Made by a program: the position numbers and the translations under genes
Notes under the pieces: model-generated
Told to the model about the DNA's origin: nothing
Seen by the model: only the letters and a program-made list of their open reading frames with translations
The model's database searches: none
Source: Deinandra increscens subsp. villosa
Taxonomy: Eukaryota; Streptophyta; Magnoliopsida; Asterales; Asteraceae
Direction: 5' to 3'
Length of the DNA: 64,000 nt
Assembly (NCBI GenBank): GCA_039602395.1
Contig: JBCNJP010000025.1
Span: 43,936,922 to 44,000,921 of the forward strand
Shown here: positions 58,401 through 64,000 of the stretch, piece after piece
How positions within the stretch are numbered: position 1 is the stretch's first letter
Layout: each line of letters opens with the position of its first letter

Positions 58401-61400
58401 ACCTCCAATGGTTATCACATATGCTAGACGGAATAAGGGTACGACGACACAACCTCTTGGTTCACAACCAGGCCATGATACGGGTCCATCCTTAGTGTCC
58501 TCACCATTGAGTGAACCTCATGTTCCTTTACCATCAACTACCCATGACCCACCACCTGCTATAAACACTTATGATCCACCAGGTGCCCCCTACCCCGATA
58601 TCTCTATCGCCTTCCGCAAAGAGTCTCGACAACATTCCACCCGTTACCCTATTCAACATCATGTTTCTTATGCCCATCTCTCCCCGGAATCCCATGCCTA
58701 CACCACTGCCATTGACTCCCACCCGATTCCCAAGAATGTGATGACAGCTCTTAATCATCCCGGATGGCGAAAGGCTATGGAAGACGAGATAGAGGCCCTT
58801 CGAGCAAATCATACATGGGATCTTGAGCCACTTCCTCCAGGACAAGCTTATCGATAGCGACCGTCGCGGACGCGATCGCGCGATTTATCGCGTTTCGGCC
58901 TTGGTCCGCGATTTGGAAAATAGCGGTATAAAGCGACGCTTGTAGCGTCGCCGGATGAAACACCGGAGGAATCGCCGGAGCAAAGAAAGGGGACGACTTG
59001 GAGTTAGGCGGCGATTGAAATGCTGGGGTATAAAGTGACGATTTTAGTGTCGCCAGAAGAATTACCGGAGGAAACGCCGGAGGAATAGCAGGAAGAGTAA
59101 CCTGAGGAATCGCCGGTGGAATAAAAATGAACGACCTGGAGGGAGTTAGCGGCGATTCATGTGGAAACATAAAACCCTAGTATTTTTATTATGTAAAAGT
59201 TACAGTTACACCCCTTCTACTTTAAAAAGTATATAATTACTACCCTTTCATTTAAAAAGTATCTAAATAGGTTTATAAAATACTTAATACATCTAAAAAT
59301 ATTTTCATGTTTCAAATGAAACATTTGGTATTTTGTTATTTATACAATATTTATGTTTACTTTTATAATTTTATATATATAATTTTATATATATAATTTT
59401 ATATTTTTTTTAATTTTATACACTATTCTAATGGGATATATATTTAAAAAAAATTTATGTTATTATATCGCTATATTTAAAATAGTTGTCGCTATTTATC
59501 GCTATTCGCTACATAGCGTATAGGTAGGTCATCGCTATTTTCCGCTATTCGCTATCGATAAGCTTGCTCCAGGAAAGCGTGTTATTGGTTGTCGTTGGGT
59601 GTTCACTGTTAAGCTCAATCCCGATGGCTCCCTACATCGCTTGAAGGCCCGACTAGTTGCTAAGGGTTATTCTCAGGCTTATGGCATTGATTATGACGAG
59701 ACGTTCTCTCCGGTTGCCAAAATGCCATCTGTTCGTATTTGTATTTCTCTGGCGGCTATTCATCATTGGCCACTCCATCAGCTTGATGTCAAGAACGCCT
59801 TTCTTCATGGTGTTCTTGAGGAGGAGGTTTATATGGAGCAGCCACCCGGATTTGTGATTAAGGAGGAGGCCTCGAAGGTATGCAGGTTACGACAACGCTA
59901 TATGGCCTAAAGCAGTCTCCTAGAGCATGGTTTGGCAGATTCTCTGGTGTTATGGAAGAATTTGGAATGGTTCGAAGTGCCTATGATCACTCTGTATTCT
60001 TCAGACACTGTCAAGGCCAAAGGATCATTTTGGTTGTGTATGTGGATGATATCATAATCACGGGGGATGACGAAACCGGTATATCTGAGCTGAAACAGTT
60101 TCTTCAGTCTCAGTTCCAGATCAGCGACTTAGGTCGACTCCGGTATTTCCTTGGCATTGAAGTATCCCGTTCTCCACAAGGAATACTTCTATCTCAGCGG
60201 AAGTATGTCCTTGATATGTTATCTGAGTGTGGTTTACTGGGCTGTAAGCCGGTTGATAGCCCAATGCTTCCTACTGGGAAGCTTCTTCCAGAGGATGGGA
60301 GCCCGATGAAGGATCCAGAACGGTACAGACGATTGGTTGGAAAACTTAATTATTTAAGTGTTACTCGTCCTGATATCTCATTTGCAGTTAGTGTCTTGAG
60401 TCAATTCATGGCCACACCATATACTGGACATTGGGATGCCGCCCTTCGTGTTTTAAGGTATCTCAAAAACACACCAGGTCTTGGAATCTTATATTCTGAT
60501 CAGAGTCACTGTCGTGTGGGTGCCTTTACAGAGGAGGGAGATGGACGGATATCAGGATTCTCTGATGCAGATTGGGCAGGATGTCCTATCTCAAGACGAT
60601 CCACTACTGGTTATTGTGTGTTTGTCGGTGGAAATCTTGTATCTTGGAAGAGTAAAAAGCAGCACACGGTATCTCGATCAAGCGCTGAATCGGAATACAG
60701 AGCCATGGCAGATGTCACATCAGAAATGATATGGGTTCGCCGCCTCCTTAGAGAACTTGGGGTTATTTCTGATGATCTGATGCGACTATATTGTGACAAT
60801 CAATCAGCTATTCATATTGTCAAGAATCAAGTATTTCATGAAAGGACGAAGCATATTGAGGTTGACTGTCACTTAATCAGAGATCGAGTAGTAGGGACAA
60901 AAGTTGATCCTCCATCGATTCAACCAATACATATTAAAACAGAGTTTCAACTTGCAGACATTCTTACTAAACCCCTTCGGAAGACCCAGATTGACTTTAT
61001 TTGCAACAAGTTGGGCATGATTAACATCTATGCTCCAACTTGAGGAGGAGTGTTAAATAATGTAATATCTAGATCTTTCTATCTAGATTTTTCTTATAGG
61101 TAGTTGGTAGTTGGTGGATATACATTTATTATACATAGATATTTTGTATCTTGAGTTGTATAAATTGGGGTTCTCACCCCCTCATGTAAATCATCAGATT
61201 CTAATATATAATCTGTTTTAATAATCATCTTCCTCTTTAACACAAAATTCATTTACCTACAAAGAAAACAAAGTTCAATAGTTAATATACGTAAAACGTT
61301 ACACATGTAACAGCTTGTAACATTTGTAACGTTACACAAAATGATATATGTAGCATAAGTTAGTTTACATATGTTAATTTAAATATGTAGCACATGTTAC

Positions 61401-61766
61401 ATAGGTTACACAGGTAAATATACATATGTAACATTGTTAAAAGATTTACATAAGTATATTTACGTCGTTAAAATTTTTGACAATATTTAAAATAAGTACA
61501 TAGGTAAATTTACATATGTAACATGCCTAGAAAACACATTGTTAAAATTTTGTGAGCAACACATGTTACGTAGGTAAATTTACATATTTAAATTTAGATA
61601 GATAACGAGATGTTGCGTGTTATATATGTGTCAAAGAGGAAGTTCTCATTTGAACCTAACCCTATATATATATATATAAATAAACTTGTGGCTCTAATTA
61701 GTTCTTTTTAGTTCTCAAATCAAATTAGTTCTCAAATGATCCTCTCCCTATATATATATATCCTCT

Positions 61767-61804
<38 letters not shown>

Positions 61805-61976
61805 AGAGGATCATTTGAGAACCAATTTAATTTGAGAACTAAAAAGAACTAATTTGAGCCAGAAGTTTATTTACATGTATCCCCCCTCCCATGAATTGTA
61901 GTGGTCCCCCCTGAAATTTGTGGTTGAAATTTAGTTCTCAAAAGTTCTCAAAACAAAAAGTTCTCATTTGAACCTA

Positions 61977-62035
<59 letters not shown>

Positions 62036-63444
62036 TTAACGCCTTGTGCCTTTGACTACCTAGAATATGTGTGTATAGAAAAGGACTCATATGATCTTCC
62101 GTTGATAGTTAATAATGAATTTAACGCGTCCCTTATCATTTGTATCCATCTTTCTACAGGATGGCCCTCAAGCAGGACAAACAGTTCCTCATGTTCACAT
62201 CCATATTGTCCCTCGAAAAGGAGGGGACTTTGACAACAATGATGAAATCTATGATGCTGTAAGTTCATACACCTTTTAGGCTTTTACTTTCCTTAAATAT
62301 GATCTTGAGAAACATGATCAATAATATCATAAAGGAAATAAGGAATCATAATGTGGATTGATTCAACTCATCCATTTATTCATTTGTGTTCAAAATGAAA
62401 GGGATAATGTATAGCAATGCCACTCAACTATTCAACTTTTTTCCCTTTAGGTCACCCAACTATTGAACCCTAATTTATGTTCTATGTTTGTACCACATGT
62501 GAGCAAAAACATGCTCAATGAATGATCTCTTTTGAAATTGGTTTGATTGTTTTATAACTTCTTTACTTTACAAAATTGGCAAGCCTAGGGGTGAGAAAAA
62601 ACCGATTAACCAAACCGAAACGAACCGAAATAACTGACCCAAACTAATACCTGCGGTTTTATTTTTGTTTTGCTTTTTTTTTAAATTATTTTTTTTGACT
62701 ACCAAAGTTTATGGTTCAAGACTTCAAGTTTGGTTATACCTTGTTCCAAAACCAAAAGGAACCACACCGAACATGGCAACCAAAGAGTACCTGATTTGTA
62801 TTTTATTGGATTTATGACCCAGATTAATTATTTTCTGTCAAAACTTTCAGACCCAGATTCATTAATAGGAGGTTAATATAAAGCTTGGGCAAAAGTTAAA
62901 TGCCCATATTCATAAAAAAGCGAAACATACGCCAGCAAAACTGAAATTTTGGTTTACATGTGTACTTGATGAATATGGGCATTTAACTTTTTTCTTTTTG
63001 CTTTAAATACAAGCATACATTCATTATTCAACCAGATTTTGTCAGATTAGGCACAAAGGAAACCGCATACATATTTGGGTGGCTTATAAGACAGTGGCAC
63101 TGATACTCAGATAGTCTTCGTATACATTTGCATACCACCATAGTTTGCAAGAATGAGCGGTTTAGAATGTAGAAATGGCATCATAGTTTGTAATAAAATG
63201 TGAATGTAAAAACGGGATCATAGTTTAAAATGTTACGTGTATTGGGGTCGTTCCTGCAACGTCGTCTAGCGTTTTATTTGCAAGAATGAAGGGTTAAATT
63301 TTGGATTACTCATTACATATTTTGCAGATTGATGAGAAGGAGAAAGAACTAAAGAAGACGCTTGACTTGGACAAAGAAAGGAAAGATAGAAGCATGGTGG
63401 AAATGGCTCAAGAGGCGGATGAATACAGGAAGCTTTTTTCTTAA
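48395..63444 (+). CDS. FHIT: FHIT homologue: bis(5'-adenosyl)-triphosphatase, HIT family, five exons
   Basis: Exons: 48395-48508, 48602-48710, about 49869-50015, 62160-62258 and 63328-63444 (stop TAA). Together they encode about 195 residues. The product hydrolyses Ap3A to AMP and ADP; plant FHIT proteins also act on adenosine 5'-phosphosulfate. Exon 1 encodes a Ser/Arg-rich, acid-poor leader (MERLPSLISQLSSFRSS), probably organelle-targeting. Exon 2 gives HYKFGPYQIDQKEVFYST and LVNLRPLLP. Exon 3 gives LVCPRREVKRFIDLTTEE. Exon 4 carries the HIT triad HVHIHIVPRKGGDF. Exon 5 gives the C-terminus to ADEYRKLFS. Donors and acceptors are canonical except at the start of exon 3, where no AG exists in frame. 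Intron 3 is 12.1 kb and full of transposons. Confidence 0.9.
48602..48710 (+). other. FHIT: FHIT exon 2
   Basis: Preceded by TTGCGTAG and followed by GTAATTTC. It encodes MEAGHYKFGPYQIDQ to NLRPLLP, leaving one G for the next codon, as expected for a Pro-Gly-His junction. Confidence 0.9.
48988..49456. mobile_element. hAT-type MITE in FHIT intron 2
   Basis: Ends TAGGGGTGAGCAAA and, inverted, TAGGGGTGATCAAA. Exact 8-bp duplication GTTACAAA at 48980-48987 and 49457-49464. 469 bp. Subterminal CCCGATCCCGA and GACCGA words. Non-coding. Confidence 0.88.
49869..50015 (+). other. FHIT: FHIT exon 3 (5' boundary unresolved)
   Basis: Coding text HVLVCPRREVKRFIDLTTEE continues to SSLTFAIQ, ending before GTAAGCTG. 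In frame, TGA lies 15 bases upstream of the His codon, and no AG occurs between them. A consensus TTTTGCAG|GTCAT lies 353 bases upstream (49512), but reading from there hits a stop within five codons. The exon is either broken by inserted DNA or misassembled. Confidence 0.8.
50286..50366 (-). other. tRNA-like / SINE-like fragment in FHIT intron 3
   Basis: The minus strand has TTAGCCCTAGTGGCAAAGG (A-box-like) and TGGGTTCAAACCTCC (B-box-like) at tRNA spacing. No 3' tail or target duplication was identified. Confidence 0.4.
50391..50411. repeat. Poly-C tract
   Basis: About 20 consecutive C, followed by CCCAA repeats. The length in the assembly may be unreliable. Confidence 0.85.
50619..50797. 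mobile_element. MITE M1, copy a
   Basis: 179 bp between TA tracts. Ends GGGTTAAGTTCAAATGAGAAC and, inverted, GGGAGAGGATCATTTGAGAAC. The interior includes CATGGGGGGG. Confidence 0.75.
50819..51946. mobile_element. Chimeric MITE: M1 start joined to M2, with nested hAT MITE
   Basis: Bases 50819-50896 match M1 (GAGAACTAAAAAGAACTAAT, ACATGTA). From 50897 the text is M2, as at about 14160. It ends CATGATCATTACCC, inverted similar to the M2 start. It holds three TTAGTGCACATGTGCACTAA hairpins and the hAT MITE 51451-51820. Confidence 0.65.
51451..51820. mobile_element. hAT-type MITE nested in M2
   Basis: Ends CAGTGTTGTAGAAAGCG and, inverted, CAATGTTGTAAAAATCG. Exact 8-bp duplication CTCATAAT (51443-51450, 51821-51828). 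The M2 copy at 14693 shows the empty site. The interior is rich in CGATTTTTGACCG and CCGCCTAG. Confidence 0.9.
51976..52180. mobile_element. MITE M3
   Basis: Lies between TA tracts. It contains a perfect inverted pair CACCTAAGAAGGCTAGGAAG (52004) and CTTCCTAGCCTTCTTAGGTG (52133). Confidence 0.7.
52205..52382. mobile_element. MITE M1, copy c
   Basis: 178 bp, GGGAGAGGATCATTTGAGAA to GAACCTAACCC, between TA tracts. Near-identical to 61802-61980. Confidence 0.78.
52427..52659. mobile_element. MITE M4
   Basis: Long inverted ends TTCATTGTAGACACC...CATAAGTGTAGACAGG, between TA tracts. Non-coding. Confidence 0.72.
52681..53369. other. Intron sequence with one MITE-like end
   Basis: After a TA tract it starts GGGCAAGGTTATTATGC, like the start of the other TA-flanked MITEs, but no matching right end was found. 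The rest is AT-rich and featureless. Confidence 0.4.
53370..54737. repeat. Palindromic TTACATATGTAA-rich block, left part
   Basis: TTACATATGTAA, AATTTACATATGTAAC and variants with ACGTATGT recur about 20 times at irregular spacing. The same text resumes at 61226 beyond the Copia element, so the Copia inserted into this block. Confidence 0.7.
54743..54911 (+). repeat. Copia 5' LTR
   Basis: 169 bp, starts TGTTAAATAATG and ends CCGTTTCA. A TATAAATT box lies near 54852. The primer site TGGTATCAGAGC follows at once (54912-54923). Confidence 0.9.
54912..54923 (+). other. Primer binding site of the intronic Copia
   Basis: Perfect TGGTATCAGAGC. Confidence 0.9.
54924..55369 (+). other. Copia leader
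   Basis: Untranslated leader, GC-rich between 55010 and 55200. No coding text. Confidence 0.6.
55370..56824 (+). pseudogene. Copia gag, interrupted
   Basis: ATG at 55370. The gag core includes LTIPVKLNSNNWNTWSLFVQ (a DUF4219/UBN2-type gag start). TAG codons at 55682-55684 and 55814-55816 and a frameshift near 55915 break it. The C-terminal frame from 55923 has STYHLLREMYGSD and the knuckle CHYCKQDGHTKYNC near 56084. It is then split by a 668-bp insertion at 56149-56816 plus its target duplication. Downstream text continues toward the protease. Confidence 0.85.
56149..56816. mobile_element. hAT-type insertion 1 in the Copia gag
   Basis: 8-bp duplication ATCTCAGC (56141-56148, 56817-56824). 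Ends CTGGGCAGTTAATACGG and, inverted, CTATGCAGTTAATACGG (15 of 17 match). Subterminal GATATCGG and CCGTATTTT words are repeated many times. The short open frames inside are incidental. Confidence 0.82.
56825..57843 (+). pseudogene. Copia protease and integrase N-terminal part
   Basis: Open frame from the insertion edge to TAA at 57841. Protease motif WVIDSGATHHMTG at about 57006-57044. Pre-integrase zinc region HCRLGHP...CESCQLGKHTRRP near 57388-57500. Integrase core LHSDVWGP near 57550 and FIDDYSRATWVYLMK. LRTDNAKEYL near 57740 gives the later catalytic Asp and Glu. The TAA replaces the second Gln codon of the usual QQNG motif. Confidence 0.9.
57844..58842 (+). pseudogene. Copia integrase C-terminal part and RT start
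   Basis: Continues in the same frame after the stop: NGIAERKNRHLLDVARTLMF, PHRFWGDAVLTAAYLINHMP, FGCVAYVHDH, then a Pro/Ser-rich linker (about 58240-58600) and the reverse transcriptase start WRKAMEDEIEALRANHTWDL. It is cut at PLPPG by insertion 58843-59566. Confidence 0.9.
58843..59566. mobile_element. hAT-type insertion 2 in the Copia RT
   Basis: Exact 8-bp duplication CTCCAGGA (58835-58842, 59567-59574) and perfect 18-bp ends CAAGCTTATCGATAGCGA. 724 bp. Interior words CGCTATT and CGCCGGAGGAA are repeated. A minus-strand frame (to 59170) is Pro/Ala/Ile-rich with internal repeats and is probably a by-product. Confidence 0.92.
59567..61043 (+). pseudogene. Copia reverse transcriptase and RNase H
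   Basis: RT resumes GKRVIGCRWVFTVKLNPDGS, LKARLVAKGYSQ and QLDVKNAFLHGVLEEEVYMEQ (first catalytic Asp near 59785). A frameshift at about 59885 leads to the frame 59880-61043: LYGLKQSPRAWF, YVDD near 60037-60048, RPDISFAVSVLSQFM, then RNase H motifs SDADWAG, SAESEYRAM, DNQSAIHI and KHIEVDCH. It ends NIYAPT just before the polypurine tract. The 387-codon C-terminal frame has no stop. Apart from the shift and the insertion, the domains look intact. Confidence 0.92.
61041..61050 (+). other. Polypurine tract of the intronic Copia
   Basis: TGAGGAGGAG directly before the 3' LTR and overlapping the stop codon of pol. Confidence 0.8.
61051..61220 (+). repeat. Copia 3' LTR
   Basis: 170 bp, starts TGTTAAATAATG and ends CTGTTTTA (CA changed to TA). 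Near-identical to 54743-54911. Confidence 0.9.
61226..61640. repeat. Palindromic TTACATATGTAA-rich block, right part
   Basis: Resumes the 53370-54737 block with the same ACATATGTAA and AATTTACATATGTAAC words. Confidence 0.65.
61641..61754. mobile_element. MITE M1, copy d (internally deleted)
   Basis: Left part GTTCTCATTTGAACCTAACC and right part CTCAAATGATCCTCTCCC are present, separated by a TA tract and a shortened interior. Confidence 0.55.
61802..61980. mobile_element. MITE M1, copy e
   Basis: 179 bp, GGGAGAGGATCATTTGAGAA to GAACCTAACCC, between long TA tracts. Confidence 0.78.
62160..62258 (+). other. FHIT: FHIT exon 4 with the HIT triad
   Basis: Preceded by TTTCTACAG and followed by GTAAGTTC, 33 codons in phase 0. 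DGPQAGQTVPHVHIHIVPR includes the catalytic His-x-His-x-His; the middle His forms the nucleotidyl intermediate in this family. Confidence 0.95.
62259..63327 (+). other. FHIT intron 4
   Basis: 1069 bp. Contains a hAT-like left end TAGGGGTGAGAAAAAACCG near 62585 with CCGAAAC words following, but no matching right end. Otherwise nothing is recognised. Confidence 0.6.
63328..63444 (+). other. FHIT: FHIT exon 5
   Basis: Preceded by TTTTGCAG. 38 codons plus TAA (63442-63444): IDEKEKELKKTLDLDKER, then MAQEADEYRKLFS. Matches the conserved FHIT C-terminus. Confidence 0.93.
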
Positions 63445-64000
63445 TTCTGGTTCAATGTTCAAATATGGATTTGTAAGGTTCAATGTTTAAATATTTCTTA
63501 CCTCTTTAACACATTAAAACCTTTTAACTGACCCAGGGGTATATGCAGTCCTAATATTTAGGCTTTGACAAAAATTGGTTCAACTTGTTATACTTTGAAT
63601 TTTCTTCAGGCTAAATTGCTAACTACGGTTTCTGGAAACTACAAACCAAACCGTGCAGTTTGACCGTTTGAATTGGTCTTTAATGTTATTTTTACAAATT
63701 CAATAGTTTGTAATGACAACAGAACTACACATTCTCAAAATGAATAGGAAATAATAATAAAAAAAAGATTAAAATAGTTGGTTTCAAGATTCAAACTGAT
63801 AGTTGTTGAACCGCAACTTAGATCGTTGAGGAGTAGGATGGTGAAACAGGTAATCTAGTGACAACTGTTGTTGGAGTTGATGAGATGCACAATAATTTTG
63901 ATGAAAAACTGGATGGGGTTCTCATCAGATGGCATCAACAAATTTGTGTTTTGCATTATCATTGCAGCACCTGTGTTCGACTCATTTATAAAACCCGACC
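63445..64000 (+). other. FHIT 3' UTR and downstream, nothing else recognised
   Basis: AT-rich sequence after the stop. No clear polyadenylation signal can be singled out and no further gene is visible. Confidence 0.4.

Larger units (their letters stand above)
54743..61220 (+). mobile_element. Ty1/Copia element in FHIT intron 3, with two hAT-type insertions
   Basis: LTRs are 54743-54911 and 61051-61220, with target duplication ATAAT (54738-54742, 61221-61225). The flanks rejoin to CTTGATAATCATCTTC, a phrase also seen intact near 54469. Order is gag, protease, integrase, reverse transcriptase, RNase H, as in Copia. LTRs differ at only a few of 170 positions. It is inactive: two nonsense codons and a shift in gag, a nonsense codon in integrase, a shift in reverse transcriptase, and two DNA insertions (56149-56816, 58843-59566). 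Same orientation as FHIT. Confidence 0.93.
50016..62159 (+). other. FHIT intron 3 (about 12.1 kb), transposon-rich
   Basis: Donor CAA|GTAAGC at 50016 and acceptor CTACAG|GAT at 62160, in phase 0. It contains at least nine MITEs, a palindrome-rich AT block split by a Copia element, and a tRNA-like fragment. Confidence 0.85.

Noticed and set aside
58775..59170. 131-codon Pro/Ala/Ile-rich minus-strand ORF
   Set aside because: Lies mostly in the hAT insertion and crosses its boundary into the Copia; arises from CGCCGG repeats.
54743..61220. Endogenous pararetrovirus
   Set aside because: Integrase precedes reverse transcriptase, and LTRs, primer site and target duplication are those of Ty1/Copia; no movement or coat protein.

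Overview
This is a gene-poor, repeat-dominated window from a flowering plant. The only convincing host gene is a nuclear HIT-family gene split by long introns. The rest is nested LTR retrotransposons, small DNA transposons (MITEs) and satellites. The organism is most likely a eudicot. The long-gag Copia families and the 3-kb LTR starting TGTCACACCCCC resemble repeats of the daisy family (Asteraceae), but that is recognition by eye, not a search result.

Layout. 1-1255: 5' end of a minus-strand Copia element (LTR, primer site, leader, gag) running off the left edge. 1256-about 13000: an old Ty3/Gypsy element, carrying a solo LTR (1885-2799) in its 5' LTR and a complete non-autonomous Copia-type gag-only element (3798-10331, target duplication AGGAA) in its leader. 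13000-17500: small repeats, among them a CA/TA microsatellite, a MITE, a 1.3-kb minisatellite (period about 93 bp), and a 116-bp tandem repeat split by an Emigrant/pogo-type element. 17495-18475: a different Copia gag on the plus strand, then a 500-N assembly gap. 18976-30073: a head-to-tail array of about 3.6-kb units (LTR, leader, gag on the minus strand). In every unit the 3' segment, with a second zinc knuckle, is inverted. 30074-41382: an 11.3-kb non-coding Gypsy-type LARD with 3-kb near-identical LTRs holding tRNA-like modules, plus a TRIM-like fragment next to its primer site. 41383-46402: a truncated minus-strand Copia element (integrase, protease, gag, leader, LTR) with a foldback MITE in the LTR. 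47402-48341: a hAT relic.

Host gene. 48395-63444 is a plus-strand FHIT homologue (diadenosine triphosphate hydrolase) in five exons with a probable organelle-targeting leader. Intron 2 carries a hAT MITE with an exact 8-bp target duplication. Intron 3 is about 12.1 kb and holds MITEs inserted in TA microsatellites, a palindrome-rich AT block, and a 6.5-kb Copia element (54743-61220, target duplication ATAAT), itself broken by two hAT-type insertions. The start of exon 3 has no usable AG acceptor in frame, so the gene may be damaged or misassembled there.

No CRISPR array, phage, operon or other prokaryotic system is present. The most unusual structures are the tandem array with a repeated internal inversion, the LARD/TRIM composite, and the short motif that saturates both leader and LTR in each gag-only family.
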